Shown here piece after piece: positions 41,656 to 51,520 of a stretch of 64,000 nucleotides of DNA (position 1 is the stretch's first letter; each line of letters opens with the position of its first letter). The stretch comes from Luteibacter anthropi. Lineage in GTDB: Bacteria; Pseudomonadota; Gammaproteobacteria; Xanthomonadales; Rhodanobacteraceae. The stretch spans positions 186,001-250,000 of the forward strand of contig NZ_JAARLZ010000003.1 of NCBI RefSeq assembly GCF_011759365.1, in the 5' to 3' direction. A program made the position numbers and the translations under genes. Below the pieces are notes generated by a model. That model had not been told where the DNA came from, made no database searches, and saw only the letters and a list, made by a program, of their open reading frames with translations.

Positions 41656-44163
41656 TCAATGGGTGACCGACGGAGAATCCTTCGCCTTGCCCTTGCCCTT
41701 CGTACGCGGCACATCGACGCTCTCGCTGCCGTTGCCACTCTTGGCCTGCCCGATCGGGCGCTCCAGCGCGAGATCAAGCACTTCGTCGATCCACTTCACC
41801 GGATGGATATCCAGCGACGAGGTGATGTTCTCCGGCAGATCGGCGAGATCCTTGCGGTTTTCCTCGGGGATGATCACCGTGGTGATGCCGCCGCGATGCG
41901 CCGCCAGCAGCTTCTCCTTGAGCCCGCCGATGGGGAGCACGCGACCCCGGAGGGTGATCTCGCCCGTCATCGCCACCTCGGAGCGCACCGGCACCTTGGT
42001 AAGCGCAGAGACGAGCGCCGTGCCCATGGCGATGCCCGCACTCGGACCATCCTTCGGCGTGGCACCTTCCGGTACGTGGATATGGATGTCGAGCTTCTCG
42101 TGGAAGTCTGGCTCGATACCCAGGCCCGCCGCACGCGCACGAACCACGCTGAGCGCCGCCTGGATCGATTCCTTCATCACGTCGCCAAGCTGGCCGGTGT
42201 GGACCAGACGACCCTTGCCCGGCACTACGGACGCTTCGATGCTGAGCAGGTCGCCACCGACCTGGGTCCAGGCCAGGCCCGTGACCAGGCCCACTTCGTT
42301 CTGCTGCTCCGCACGACCGAAGTCGAAGCGACGCACACCGAGGTAATGGTCGAGGTTGGCGGCATCGACGCGCACGAGGTCCGGCGCGAGCGCCTTGCCC
42401 TTCGCTGCCTTCGCGGCCGGCTTCTTCACCTTCGCCTTCGCACTGGCCGGCACGGTACCGAGCGCCAGCTCCTTCACCACCTTGCGGCAGATCTTGGAGA
42501 TTTCGCGCTCGAGGTTACGCACACCCGATTCACGCGTGTAGAAGCGCACGATGTCGCGCAACGCATCTTCCGCCACGGCAAGCTCGCCGCTCTTCAGGCC
42601 GTTGGCCTTGAGCTGCTTCGGCAGCAGGTACTTCTGCGCGATGTTGAGCTTTTCGTCTTCGGTGTAACCCGGGATGCGGATGACTTCCATGCGGTCGAGC
42701 AGCGGACCGGGAATGTTGAGCGAGTTGGCCGTGGCGATCCACATCACTTCGGAGAGATCGAGATCGACTTCCAGGTAGTGGTCGTTGAAGGCGTTGTTCT
42801 GCTCCGGATCGAGCACTTCCAGCAGGGCCGACGACGGATCGCCACGGAAATCCATCGACATCTTGTCGATTTCATCCAGGACGAACAGCGGGTTCTTGGA
42901 ACCGACCTTGTTGAGGTTCTGCACGATGCGGCCCGGCATCGAACCGATATACGTACGGCGGTGACCACGAATCTCGGCCTCGTCCCGCACGCCACCCAGG
43001 CTCATGCGAACGAACTTGCGGTTCGTCGCCTTCGCGATGGACTGGCCGAGCGAGGTTTTGCCCACGCCGGGCGGACCGACGAGGCAGAGGATGGGGCCCT
43101 TCATGCGATCGACGCGCTGCTGCACGGCGAGGTACTCAAGGATGCGATCCTTGACCTTCTCAAGACCGAAGTGATCGGCGTCGAGGGTTTCCTGCGCCAG
43201 GGCAAGATCCTTGCGGACCTTCGAACGCTTCTTCCACGGCACACCCACCACCCAGTCGAGGTAGTTGCGCACCACGGTGGCCTCGGCAGACATCGGCGAC
43301 ATCTGCTTGAGCTTGTTGAATTCCTGCTTGGCCTTGGTGAGCACGGCCTTGGGCATGCCGGCGGCTTCGATCTTCTTCTGGAGTTCGTCCAGTTCGTTCG
43401 CGCCCTCCTCGCCCTCACCCAGCTCCTTCTGGATGGCCTTCATCTGCTCGTTGAGGTAGTACTCGCGCTGGCTCTTCTCCATCTGCGACTTCACGCGGCC
43501 GCGGATGCGCTTCTCGACCTGCTGGAGATCCATCTCACCATCGACGAGACCGATCAGCAGTTCGAGACGCTGGCCGACATCGGAGGTTTCGAGCACCTTC
43601 TGCTTGTCGGCCATGCGCACGGAAAGATGCGCGGCGATGGAGTCGGCAAGACGCGAGGGATCCTCGATGCCCGAGAGGGTGGCGAGGATTTCCGGCGGGA
43701 GCTTGCGGCTCTGCTTCACCAGTTGTTCGAACAGGGAAACGAGCGAGCGCGAGACGACGTCCAGCTCGCGTTCGTTGCTGCTGTAGATGGGCTCGATGAC
43801 GCGGGCGCGACCGCTCATCATGCCGGCTTCGTCCTCGAACGATTCGATCTGCACGCGCGACTGCCCCTCGACCAGCACCTTAACGGTGCCATCGGGCAGT
43901 TTCAGCAGCTGCAGGACACCAGCCAGGGTGCCGACCTGGTGCAGGTCGCCCACGGCCGGATCGTCGATGTCGGGGCTCTTCTGCGCGACGAGCAGGATCT
44001 GCCGCTCGCCTTCCATCGCCTGCTCCAGTGCACGCATGGACTTGTCGCGTCCCACGAACAGCGGAATGACCATGTGCGGGTAGACGACAACGTCACGCAG
44101 GGGCAGGACCGGCAACAGGTCCAGCGCGGCTCCGCTCGTGGTTTGGCTGCGATTCTTCGCCAT
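41656..44163 (-). CDS. lon: ATP-dependent protease Lon
   Basis: The 835-residue cytosolic AAA+ protease has the N-terminal substrate domain (1-220, [20 protein letters not shown]), Walker A GPPGVGKT at 363-370, Walker B LFVLDEID at 426-433 and a protease domain with Ser708 (DGPSAG) and Lys751 (GGLKEK). Between the AAA+ and protease domains it has an Ala/Lys-rich insert (about 572-592) that E. coli Lon (784 residues) lacks. It degrades misfolded and regulatory proteins. It lies downstream of clpX and upstream of hupB, the conserved order, with its own terminator. Confidence 0.97.
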   Translation of the reverse strand: MAKNRSQTTSGAALDLLPVLPLRDVVVYPHMVIPLFVGRDKSMRALEQAMEGERQILLVAQKSPDIDDPAVGDLHQVGTLAGVLQLLKLPDGTVKVLVEGQSRVQIESFEDEAGMMSGRARVIEPIYSSNERELDVVSRSLVSLFEQLVKQSRKLPPEILATLSGIEDPSRLADSIAAHLSVRMADKQKVLETSDVGQRLELLIGLVDGEMDLQQVEKRIRGRVKSQMEKSQREYYLNEQMKAIQKELGEGEEGANELDELQKKIEAAGMPKAVLTKAKQEFNKLKQMSPMSAEATVVRNYLDWVVGVPWKKRSKVRKDLALAQETLDADHFGLEKVKDRILEYLAVQQRVDRMKGPILCLVGPPGVGKTSLGQSIAKATNRKFVRMSLGGVRDEAEIRGHRRTYIGSMPGRIVQNLNKVGSKNPLFVLDEIDKMSMDFRGDPSSALLEVLDPEQNNAFNDHYLEVDLDLSEVMWIATANSLNIPGPLLDRMEVIRIPGYTEDEKLNIAQKYLLPKQLKANGLKSGELAVAEDALRDIVRFYTRESGVRNLEREISKICRKVVKELALGTVPASAKAKVKKPAAKAAKGKALAPDLVRVDAANLDHYLGVRRFDFGRAEQQNEVGLVTGLAWTQVGGDLLSIEASVVPGKGRLVHTGQLGDVMKESIQAALSVVRARAAGLGIEPDFHEKLDIHIHVPEGATPKDGPSAGIAMGTALVSALTKVPVRSEVAMTGEITLRGRVLPIGGLKEKLLAAHRGGITTVIIPEENRKDLADLPENITSSLDIHPVKWIDEVLDLALERPIGQAKSGNGSESVDVPRTKGKGKAKDSPSVTH

Positions 44164-44278
44164 GTGCTTGGGATTTCCCTCGGAGATTTTAGGGCTCGCC
44201 CCGACACTGCGCCGGAGCCGCCATGAACGTCAAGTGGTGGCGCGCGGAAAGGCGATCAAGAGCCCGGGTGAAACGAAA

Positions 44279-44310
44279 ACGGCCCCGGCGCCTTGCGACG
44301 CCGGGGCCGT
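44279..44310 (-). terminator. Terminator of clpX
   Basis: ACGGCCCCGGCG at 44279-44290 pairs with CGCCGGGGCCGT at 44299-44310; on the minus strand TTTTCGTTT follows. It separates clpX from lon. Confidence 0.8.
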
Positions 44311-44329
44311 CCAGGGGCGGCGCGGACCG

Positions 44330-45625
44330 TCAGGCCGCGTCGCCGCCCTCTCCCGCAATCCGCTGCTGCTGCAGGTTGCCACGGTAGATCAGGTAGGGCT
44401 CTGCCTGGCCTTCGATCACGGCGTCGTCCACCACCACCTTGCTGACGTGCTCAAGGGACGGCAGCTCGAACATCGTATCGAGCAGGACCTGTTCGAGGAT
44501 GGTACGCAGGCCGCGTGCACCGGTCTTGCGCTTGAGCGCGCGACGGGCGATGGCGGACAGGGCCTCCGGGCGGAATTCCAGCTCGGCGCCTTCCATGTCG
44601 AACAGCTTGCGGAACTGCTTGGTGACCGCATTCTTCGGCTCGGTGAGAATCTGCACCAGGGCAGCCTCGTCGAGTTCGTCGAGCGTGGCCACGACCGGAA
44701 GGCGGCCGACGAATTCCGGAATGAGACCGAAACGGACCAGATCGGCCGGCTCGACCTCGGACAGCTTCTTGCCGACGTTTTCCGTGCGCTCCTTGGAGCG
44801 CACTTCGGCGCCGAAGCCGATGCCCGTGGTCTCGGAACGCTGCTGGATCACCTTCTCCAGGCCGGCAAACGCACCGCCGCAGATGAAGAGGATGTTGCGC
44901 GTGTCGACCTGCAGGAACTCCTGCTGCGGGTGCTTGCGGCCGCCCTGCGGCGGCACCGAGGCGAGCGTGCCCTCGATGAGCTTGAGCAGGGCCTGCTGCA
45001 CGCCTTCGCCGGAAACGTCGCGGGTAATCGACGGGTTTTCGCTCTTGCGCGAGATCTTGTCGATTTCATCGATGTAGACGATGCCGCTCTGCGCCTTCTC
45101 GACGTCGTAGTCGCACTTCTGCAGGAGCTTCTGGATGATGTTTTCGACATCCTCACCCACGTAACCCGCCTCGGTGAGCGTGGTGGCGTCGGCGATGGTG
45201 AAGGGCACGTTGAGCAGTCGGGCCAGGGTCTCGGCCAGCAACGTCTTGCCCGAACCGGTGGGACCGATCAGGAGGATGTTGGACTTGCCCAGCTCGACTT
45301 CGTCGTTCTTCTGGCGCGATTCCATGCGCTTGTAGTGGTTGTAGACGGCAACGGACAGTGCCTTCTTGGCACGCGTCTGGCCGACCACGTACTGGTCGAG
45401 CGCTTCCATGATTTCGCGGGGCTTCGGAAGTTGGGTACGGCCGGAGGCCGCCTTTTCTTCCAGTTCCTCGCGGATGATGTCGTTGCACAGCTCAACGCAT
45501 TCGTCGCAGATGAACACGCTGGGACCGGCGATCAGCTTGCGCACTTCATGCTGGCTCTTGCCGCAGAAGGAGCAATAAAGAATCTTTCCGCCGTCATTGG
45601 AACGGCTCTGCCGCTCGTCGCTCAT
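44330..45625 (-). CDS. clpX: ATP-dependent Clp protease ATP-binding subunit ClpX
   Basis: The 431-residue AAA+ unfoldase starts [13 protein letters not shown]; the frame is open 15 codons further upstream, but this start matches the family. The zinc-binding domain has [11 protein letters not shown] and CDECVELC. Walker A is GPTGSGKT, Walker B VYIDEIDK, and the ClpP-contact loop reads IGFGAEV. It delivers unfolded substrates to ClpP, whose gene lies 104 bp upstream. Confidence 0.97.
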   Translation of the reverse strand: MSDERQSRSNDGGKILYCSFCGKSQHEVRKLIAGPSVFICDECVELCNDIIREELEEKAASGRTQLPKPREIMEALDQYVVGQTRAKKALSVAVYNHYKRMESRQKNDEVELGKSNILLIGPTGSGKTLLAETLARLLNVPFTIADATTLTEAGYVGEDVENIIQKLLQKCDYDVEKAQSGIVYIDEIDKISRKSENPSITRDVSGEGVQQALLKLIEGTLASVPPQGGRKHPQQEFLQVDTRNILFICGGAFAGLEKVIQQRSETTGIGFGAEVRSKERTENVGKKLSEVEPADLVRFGLIPEFVGRLPVVATLDELDEAALVQILTEPKNAVTKQFRKLFDMEGAELEFRPEALSAIARRALKRKTGARGLRTILEQVLLDTMFELPSLEHVSKVVVDDAVIEGQAEPYLIYRGNLQQQRIAGEGGDAA

Positions 45626-45729
45626 GCTTTGGGCCCTACTGAGAATCCAGGTGCGCTTTGAGAATAGCACAGCACTCCGCCCCTGGAATCAGGAGCGAAG
45701 TGCTGGTTTTCACAAGCGAAAAAGTTCAA

Positions 45730-46362
45730 TCAAGCCGACCGGACGGTTTCGTCCGTGCGCTTCTCGGCCACCGAGTCGATCAGGCCATAGGCCTGGGCCT
45801 CGGCGCCGCTCATGAAGCGGTCGCGCTCGGTATCGCGGGCGATCTCGTCCACCGTCTTGCCGCTATGGTGGGCCAGGATCGCGTTAAGCCGCTCACGCAT
45901 CGTGAGAATTTCACGGGCGTGAATCTCGATGTCGGTGGCCTGGCCGGAAATGCCGCCAGCCCAGGGCTGGTGGATCATGATCCGGGAGTGCGGCAGGGAG
46001 AACCGCTTGCCCGCCGCACCGGCGGCCAGCAGCAAGGCGCCCATCGAAGCCGCCTGGCCGATGCACATGGTGCTGACGTCGGGCTTGATGAACTGCATCG
46101 TGTCGTAGATCGCCATGCCCGCGGTGACGGAACCACCGGGGCTGTTGATGTACAGGTTGATGTCCTTGTCCGGGTTCTCGGACTCGAGGAACAGCATCTG
46201 GGCGACGATCACATTGGCCATGTAATCGTCGACCGGGCCGACCGCGAAGATGATGCGCTCCTTGAGGAGACGCGAATAAATGTCGTACGAACGCTCGCCG
46301 CGCGAGGTCTGCTCGACGACGATGGGCACCAGGTTGAGATTCTGGATCGGAGCCATGGACAT
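45730..46362 (-). CDS. clpP: ATP-dependent Clp protease proteolytic subunit ClpP
   Basis: The 210-residue serine protease forms a tetradecamer with ClpX. The triad is Ser106 (GQAASMGA), His131 (MIHQPWAG) and Asp181 (RDTERDRF). The N-terminal [20 protein letters not shown] is the usual processing and axial-loop region. The length is normal. It follows tig by 50 bp and precedes clpX. Confidence 0.97.
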   Translation of the reverse strand: MSMAPIQNLNLVPIVVEQTSRGERSYDIYSRLLKERIIFAVGPVDDYMANVIVAQMLFLESENPDKDINLYINSPGGSVTAGMAIYDTMQFIKPDVSTMCIGQAASMGALLLAAGAAGKRFSLPHSRIMIHQPWAGGISGQATDIEIHAREILTMRERLNAILAHHSGKTVDEIARDTERDRFMSGAEAQAYGLIDSVAEKRTDETVRSA

Positions 46363-46412
46363 GCGGTCTCTCCTTCGAGTGGGGCCCGGGGTGGTAACCA
46401 GAGGATCGGCGC

Positions 46413-47705
46413 TTACGCGCCGACCGGTCGCATCACCTCGTCGAAGCTCAGTTCCTGGTCGGTGGACTTGGCGTTATCCGCCACCCACTCGGCCACCTGG
46501 TCTTCCATCACGCGGTTCTGCAGTCCCTGCATCAGTTGGGGATCGCCGTTATACAGTTCAATGACCTTTTCCGGCTCTTCATAGGTAGAGGCAATCGCCG
46601 TGAGCATCTCGGCCAGGCGCTTGCGATCCAGGCGCAGCTCGTTCTTGCGGGCGATCTCACCCATGATCAGGGCGGCGATGACGCGCTTGCGGGCGAACGG
46701 CAGGGCCTCGGCCACCATCTCCGGCGACGGCTGCTGGCCGCGCGGCAGGTTGCCGGCGGCAAGGCTCTCGGCCTCGGCGTTGGCCATGAGATCAGGCACG
46801 TCAAGCTCGGCGTAGGCGCCGGCCAGCTTCTCGGCCACTTCGGACTTCAGGCGGGCCATCACGGTCGCCTTCAGTTCGCGCTCGAGGTTGGCGCGGACTT
46901 CCTTGCGGAAGGTCTCGATGCTGCCGTCGGCCACGCCGAACAGCTTCACGAAGTCGTCGTCCACGGCCGGGAGGTTCGGCTCCTGCACCTTGACGATCTT
47001 CAGGGTGACCTTGGCGGTCTTGCCGGCCAGGTCCGGGTTGCGGAAGTCTTCCGGGAAGGCCACGTCCTGGACCAGGTCGTCACCGGCCGTGCGGCCGGTG
47101 AGGGCCTCGTCGAGCGCCTTGAACAGGGTGCCCGAGCCCAGCACGCTGCCGGCGCGCTCGAGGCCTTCGGCCGGGAAGCGGTAGTCACCGGCTTCGGCGG
47201 CGTATTCGAACATGACGAAGTCGCCGTCCTTCGAGGCGCGCGACACTTCGTCGAAGCTGCGGCGCTGGGTGCGCAGGGTCTCGATCATCTTGTCGATGTC
47301 GGTGTCCTTGACCTCGGCCTTCGGACGGGCGATTTCCAGACCGGTCACGTCGATGGCCGGGAACTCCGGCATGATCTCGAAGGTGGCGGTGTAGGCGATC
47401 TCGCCGTCCACCGGATTGCCGGTGGTGTCGACCGACGGGTTGGCGATGGGTTGCAGCTTTTCCTGGGTGACGGCGTCACGCAGGGTGGAGCCGATAAGCT
47501 CGGAAAGGGCTTCGCCACGGACCTGCGCGCCGAAGCGCTGCTTGATCACGGTGGTGGGCACCTTGCCGGGACGGAAGCCCTTCAGGCGGACCGTACGACC
47601 CATTTCCGCGATGCGCTCGCTGACCTGCGCCTCGAGGCGCTCAGCCGGGAACTTCACCGTGAGCTTGCGCCCGAGCTTGCCGACATTCTCAACCGAAACC
47701 TGCAT
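46413..47705 (-). CDS. tig: Trigger factor
   Basis: The 430-residue ribosome-bound chaperone and PPIase starts [20 protein letters not shown], with the ribosome-binding signature GFRPGKVP around 43-50, the FKBP-type PPIase domain at about 150-245 and a long C-terminal helical chaperone domain. The ATG at 47705 has CAGGAGAGG upstream; the longer frame is rejected. It heads the tig-clpP-clpX-lon-hupB series. Confidence 0.96.
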   Translation of the reverse strand: MQVSVENVGKLGRKLTVKFPAERLEAQVSERIAEMGRTVRLKGFRPGKVPTTVIKQRFGAQVRGEALSELIGSTLRDAVTQEKLQPIANPSVDTTGNPVDGEIAYTATFEIMPEFPAIDVTGLEIARPKAEVKDTDIDKMIETLRTQRRSFDEVSRASKDGDFVMFEYAAEAGDYRFPAEGLERAGSVLGSGTLFKALDEALTGRTAGDDLVQDVAFPEDFRNPDLAGKTAKVTLKIVKVQEPNLPAVDDDFVKLFGVADGSIETFRKEVRANLERELKATVMARLKSEVAEKLAGAYAELDVPDLMANAEAESLAAGNLPRGQQPSPEMVAEALPFARKRVIAALIMGEIARKNELRLDRKRLAEMLTAIASTYEEPEKVIELYNGDPQLMQGLQNRVMEDQVAEWVADNAKSTDQELSFDEVMRPVGA

Positions 47706-47872
47706 GACCTCTCCTGAAACCACCACGTGACGTGGCGCGATGGCGACCATCCGTCGCCGAACCGAAACAAAGGGAATTACACGGATGCCGGATCGATCGC
47801 CTCCCCGGTGGCGAAAAACCCCGCAAATGACTGCCCATTCTACGTTTTGCCTTCCCGCCCCCGCAACATGCG

Positions 47873-48307
47873 CTATTCGCCCGTCCAGCGCCTGGGTCCG
47901 TCCCCCTCCGCAGCCAGCGCATCCCCGGGATTCATGAGGGAGCAGGCCTCCAGCGAGAGGCAGCCGCAGCCGATGCAGCCCGTGAGGCGATCCTTGAGAT
48001 TGTGCAGTTGGGCGATGCGCTGCTCCAGTTCGTCCCGCCAGGCCGCCGACATGGCGGCCCAGTCGTCACGGCCCGGGGAGCGGCCCGAGGGCAGGTTCGC
48101 GAAGGCCCGGCCCACGGCTTCCAGGGGGATGCCTACCCGCTGGGCCACCCGGATCACGGCGATCCGGCGCAGCACGTCGGCCGGGTAGCGCCGCTGGTTG
48201 CCTGCCGTGCGCAGGCTGTGGATCAGGCCCTTGCGCTCATAGAAGTGCAGCGCGGACACCGCCACGCCCGACCGGTTTGCCACCTCGCCGACACTCAGCT
48301 CCCGCAT
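47873..48307 (-). CDS. soxR: Redox-sensitive transcriptional activator SoxR
   Basis: The 144-residue MerR-family regulator has an N-terminal HTH (ELSVGEVANRSGVAVSALHF, YERKGLIHSLRTAGNQRRYP), a dimerisation helix and the [2Fe-2S] cluster motif C-X2-C-X-C-X5-C (CIGCGCLSLEAC). It senses redox-cycling compounds and activates an adjacent gene; the divergent MFS gene has a textbook MerR-type promoter with a SoxR box. In non-enteric bacteria SoxR usually controls efflux pumps and oxidases directly, which fits here. Confidence 0.95.
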   Translation of the reverse strand: MRELSVGEVANRSGVAVSALHFYERKGLIHSLRTAGNQRRYPADVLRRIAVIRVAQRVGIPLEAVGRAFANLPSGRSPGRDDWAAMSAAWRDELEQRIAQLHNLKDRLTGCIGCGCLSLEACSLMNPGDALAAEGDGPRRWTGE

Positions 48308-48311
48308 GCGC

Positions 48312-48342
48312 TTGACCTAAACCAAAGTTGAGGTTCTATCCT
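48312..48342 (+). promoter_or_regulatory. SoxR-controlled promoter with 19-bp spacer
   Basis: TTGACC (48312-48317) and TATCCT (48337-48342) are separated by 19 bp, the overlong spacing of MerR-family promoters. CCTAAACCAAAGTTGAGG (48316-48333) lies between them and matches the SoxR box, with arms CCTAAAC/GTTGAGG differing at one base. It drives the MFS gene. Confidence 0.85.
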
Positions 48343-48402
48343 GATCTCACGGGTCGCCCGATGCAAGCGTGCGACACTGCCCCCTACCCCAGGATGTATC
48401 GG

Positions 48403-49788
48403 ATGAACGTGAGTACCAGCGAACCAGAACTCCGCCCGGCCAGGGAGGCCACGCCGACGGATGGCATCCTCTCCCCGACCTACCGCGCGGCCACCATCGG
48501 CATGGTGGCCCTGATTTCCCTCATCGCCTTCGAAGCCCTGGCGGTCACCACGGCGATGCCCACGGTGGCGCGCGAGCTCGATGGGCTGAAGCTGTACGCC
48601 CTGGCCTTCGGTGGCGTGCTTGCCACCAGCGTCATCGGCATGACCCTCTCGGGTCGCTGGAGCGACCGCAGCGGTCCTGCACCCGCCATCTGGACCGGCC
48701 TCGTCGGGTTCGTCGCAGGCCTGCTCATTGCCGGTTTCGCCCACGACATGCCAACCCTGCTGGTGGGCCGCCTCGTGCAGGGTTTCGGTGCCGGCTGCCT
48801 CTTCCCCGCTCTCTACGTGATCGTGGGGCACCTCTACCCCGACAGCCTCCGGCCCAAGGTGTTCGCCTCGTTCTCGGCAGGCTGGGTGGTGCCGGCCCTG
48901 ATCGGCCCGGCCGTCAGCGGCGCCATCGTGGAACACGTGGGCTGGCGCTGGGTCTTCCTCGCCGTGCCCGTACTGGCCGTTCCCGCAGCCCTGGCCCTGC
49001 GTGGCGCGCTTGCCTCGCTGGCCCCGCCCAGCCATGTCGCCACACCGCAGCCGGGGCGCATGCTCAATGCCGTCGGCGCCTCCGTCGGCGTCTGCCTGCT
49101 GTTCGTCGCCGGCCAGGAAAGCGGCTGGCTGGCTGCGGTAATCCTCATACCCGCCCTTGCCCTGCTCCTGGGCTGTGGCCGGCAGCTGCTGCCGAAGGGC
49201 ACGTTGCGCGGCGCGCGCGGCCTCCCTTCCGTGATCGCCCTGCGCGGCATCGTTGCTTCGGCGTTCTTCGGCGCGGAGGCCTTCCTGCCCCTGATGCTCT
49301 CGCACGAGCACGGCATGTCGCCGCTCTGGGCGGGTCTTGCGATCAGCGGCGGAGCGCTCGGCTGGTTCGCCGGCTCGTGGTACCAGGGTCATTACGCGAA
49401 GATCTCGCGGCAGGCCATCATCCATCGCGGTACCGTCGCCATGCTCGTTGGCGGCATCGCCGCCGGGCTCGGTACCTATGCATGGATGCCGGTCGCGGCC
49501 GCCATCGCGGGCTGGGCGCTTTGCGGCCTGGGCATGGGCATGACCTACGCCACGGTCTCGGTGGCCACCCTTTCCATGTCGTCGCCCGAGGAACAGGGCA
49601 CGAACAGCTCGGCCTTGCAGCTGTGCGAGTCGCTGACGGTATCCACGACGCTGGCCCTCGGCGGCTCGCTGTTCGCCGCCCTGCTCGCGCTTTCCTACAC
49701 CGCCGCCTTCAGTGCGAACTTCGCCATCACCTCCTTGCTCGCCCTGCTCGGGGTGCTCGTGGCACGCAGGACCAACGTTCCGAGCTGA
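48403..49788 (+). CDS. SoxR-regulated MFS efflux transporter (14-TM drug/H+ antiporter type)
   Basis: The 461-residue inner-membrane protein has 12-14 hydrophobic segments; the start of the membrane part (AATIGMVALISLIAFEALAV followed by TTAMPTVARELDG) and GRWSDRSGPAPAIWTG are typical of DHA2-like exporters, as is LVGRLVQGFGAGCLFPALYV. The ATG at 48403 has AGGA 8 bases upstream; ATGs at 48361 and 48394 are alternatives. Its promoter carries a SoxR box, so it probably exports redox-active antibiotics such as phenazines or quinones. Substrates are inferred only. Confidence 0.85.
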   Translation: MNVSTSEPELRPAREATPTDGILSPTYRAATIGMVALISLIAFEALAVTTAMPTVARELDGLKLYALAFGGVLATSVIGMTLSGRWSDRSGPAPAIWTGLVGFVAGLLIAGFAHDMPTLLVGRLVQGFGAGCLFPALYVIVGHLYPDSLRPKVFASFSAGWVVPALIGPAVSGAIVEHVGWRWVFLAVPVLAVPAALALRGALASLAPPSHVATPQPGRMLNAVGASVGVCLLFVAGQESGWLAAVILIPALALLLGCGRQLLPKGTLRGARGLPSVIALRGIVASAFFGAEAFLPLMLSHEHGMSPLWAGLAISGGALGWFAGSWYQGHYAKISRQAIIHRGTVAMLVGGIAAGLGTYAWMPVAAAIAGWALCGLGMGMTYATVSVATLSMSSPEEQGTNSSALQLCESLTVSTTLALGGSLFAALLALSYTAAFSANFAITSLLALLGVLVARRTNVPS

Positions 49789-49821
49789 ATCAGGATGGGC
49801 GGACGAACATGTCCGCCCCAC

Positions 49822-50589
49822 TCATCCAGAGGGGTAGTCAAGACCAGATTCCCCGGGACCGGCTTCATCAATTCGCCTTTCCCGGTCTTTCCCCGTCGGA
49901 CTGCTTCCTCGTTGCTCCAGCTCGTGCAGATAGCGCCGCAGTAAACCTGCCCGTCGTGGCCGAAAGCTGACCGTGGTGGCCTCCACAGCCTGGATGCGTT
50001 CGAGCCGGAACATCCGGAAGTCGTCACGAAGGCAGCATCGGGCCAGCAACACAAGCATCTGCTCCAGGTACACCACGGCCAGCGGCCAGACGGTGCGACG
50101 GGTAAAGGCCCCCTGCCTGTCCGAGTAATCGATGAGCAAAGCCCGCTCCTGCCAGCAGGCTTCGCGGATGACATCGACATCCGGTAGCACCGCGTAGCGC
50201 TGGCCGAAACGTCGTACATGGGAGATGGCGTGCGCCATGTGCTCCTGCGTCCTGGAGGGCAACGTGGACGCCACCTTCGCCAGCACGGTTTCAGCAGCCC
50301 CGGCCAACGCTGCATCGCCCATATGCCGGACTTCCGCCATGCCCAGTGCAATGGCTTCGATCTCCAGACGCGAGAACGCCTGCGGTCGCATGATGCCGTC
50401 ATTGATCAGCGTATAGCCGTAGCCGCGCTCGCTATCGATCTCCGCGCCGCCGGCGCGCAGCACCTCGATGTCGCGATAGACCGAACGCAGGGATATGCCT
50501 GCGGACGACGCCAGCTGCTGCGCCGTAACCGGGGGCGGCAGGCTGCGCAGCAGGTGCAGCAGACGAAACAGGCGATCGGAGCGAGGCAT
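49822..50589 (-). CDS. YafY-type HTH/WYL-domain transcriptional regulator (copy 2)
   Basis: The 255-residue protein has the same layout as the one at 27417: HTH (SDRLFRLLHLLRSLPPPVTA, GISLRSVYRDIEVLRAGGAE), a linker and a WYL domain (ALLIDYSDRQGAFTRRTVWP; MFRLERIQAVE). The C-terminal tail (about 225-255) is charged and probably disordered. It is divergent from a VOC protein gene, with the palindrome TGACAG-GAA-CTGGCA 5 bp upstream of its start, a likely site of autoregulation. Confidence 0.85.
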   Translation of the reverse strand: MPRSDRLFRLLHLLRSLPPPVTAQQLASSAGISLRSVYRDIEVLRAGGAEIDSERGYGYTLINDGIMRPQAFSRLEIEAIALGMAEVRHMGDAALAGAAETVLAKVASTLPSRTQEHMAHAISHVRRFGQRYAVLPDVDVIREACWQERALLIDYSDRQGAFTRRTVWPLAVVYLEQMLVLLARCCLRDDFRMFRLERIQAVEATTVSFRPRRAGLLRRYLHELEQRGSSPTGKDRERRIDEAGPGESGLDYPSG

Positions 50590-50594
50590 TCAGC

Positions 50595-50609
50595 TGACAG
50601 GAACTGGCA
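50595..50609 (+). promoter_or_regulatory. Palindromic operator candidate for YafY copy 2
   Basis: TGACAG-GAA-CTGGCA matches the site at 28111 at 12 of 15 positions. It lies in the divergent gap, 54 bp before the VOC start and 5 bp before the YafY-type start. Confidence 0.6.
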
Positions 50610-50663
50610 GGAGGGACTCGTATCTTACGGGCCATCCCACCACTCACGCAGGAGCCCTCGCCC

Positions 50664-51083
50664 ATGTCCGTCCGTACCGTCACCCACCTCAATTTCCGCG
50701 ACCAGGCCCGGGATGCCCTGACCTTCTACCAGCACGCGCTGGGTGGGCAGCTCACCCTGGTGAGCTATGCCGATGCGGGGCAAGCCGACAAGGCATCCGA
50801 TCCGTCCCACGTGATGTGGGGCCAGGTCGTCACCGACGGAGGATTTCATGTCATGGGATATGACGTGCGACCGGAGCAGCCCTGGCACCCCGGCGAGAAC
50901 GCTTTCTACGTGTCGCTGCGATGCGATAGCGAAGCCGAGGCCCAGGCGCTATGGAAGGGGCTGGCTGACGGCGGTTCGGTCATCGAGCCGATAAAACCGT
51001 CGGCATGGTCGCCACTGTACGGCATGCTGAAAGACCGGTTCGGGATCACCTGGGTGATCGATGTGGCCGTGGCGTACGGCTGA
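50664..51083 (+). CDS. VOC-superfamily PhnB-like protein, YafY-linked
   Basis: The 139-residue protein has the PhnB-type glyoxalase fold: THLNFRDQARDALTFYQHAL at the N-terminus, then VMWGQVVTDGGFHVMGYDV, AFYVSLRCDSEAEAQALWKG and the closing PLYGMLKDRFGITWVID. It is not a phosphonate enzyme despite the family name; the activity is unknown. It is divergent from the YafY-type regulator with a shared palindrome, a repeat of the arrangement at 27.4-28.5 kb. Confidence 0.82.
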   Translation: MSVRTVTHLNFRDQARDALTFYQHALGGQLTLVSYADAGQADKASDPSHVMWGQVVTDGGFHVMGYDVRPEQPWHPGENAFYVSLRCDSEAEAQALWKGLADGGSVIEPIKPSAWSPLYGMLKDRFGITWVIDVAVAYG

Positions 51084-51104
51084 TCCCATCGGGCGCCCTT
51101 GCCG

Positions 51105-51189
51105 TGGTGCGAAAGGAGGGACTCGAACCCTCACGGATTTCTCCGCCAGAACCTAAATCTGGTGCGTCTACCAATTCCGCCACTCTCGC
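51105..51189 (-). tRNA. tRNA-Leu (TAG)
   Basis: An 85-nt class II tRNA on the minus strand with acceptor GCGAGAG/CTTTCGC, a long variable arm, T-arm GGGTTCGAGTCCC and encoded CCA. The anticodon loop TTTAGGT between CCAGA and TCTGG gives UAG for leucine (CUA). Confidence 0.95.
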
Positions 51190-51520
51190 TCGCGGCGCTA
51201 TTTTAGGGATGTGCGGGGCGAAGGTCTATGGATGGGGCGCAGCTGCCGCGCCCGGAGGCCTTCGCCACTCCAGCAGGCAACAGCATGAATGCCCATTGAT
51301 ATTAAGTATCAATGGGCTACGAGCGTAGACAACGAAGGACACGCGGAATGAGTGCAATATCCGTGGGTACGCGTGTACTTTGGGTTATCGGCACGATGCG
51401 TACGTACATCGTGCCCATCGACGGGGCGAAACACGCAGATAACAATGTGGCCGGGATCGTTCTCTACCTGGTCGCAGGCGCCGTTACGCTTGCTGCACTC
51501 AACCAATGCAAGGAGCACGT
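51190..51520. other. Gap between tRNA-Leu and the first exported-protein gene
   Basis: A 331-bp region with no convincing gene; a short frame from 51348 overlaps the next gene and has no motif. A hairpin GCCCATTGATA-TTAAG-TATCAATGGGC (51291-51317) with an 11-bp perfect stem could be an operator or terminator. AAGGAG precedes the next ATG. Confidence 0.5.

Noticed and set aside
41659-44226. An 855-codon open frame on the plus strand opposite lon (and similar long antisense frames opposite ftsH, ppiD, mltD and the sensor kinase).
   Set aside because: The minus-strand genes are unmistakable by motif. The antisense frames are His/Arg/Leu-rich translations typical of high-GC shadow frames and contain no recognisable domains.
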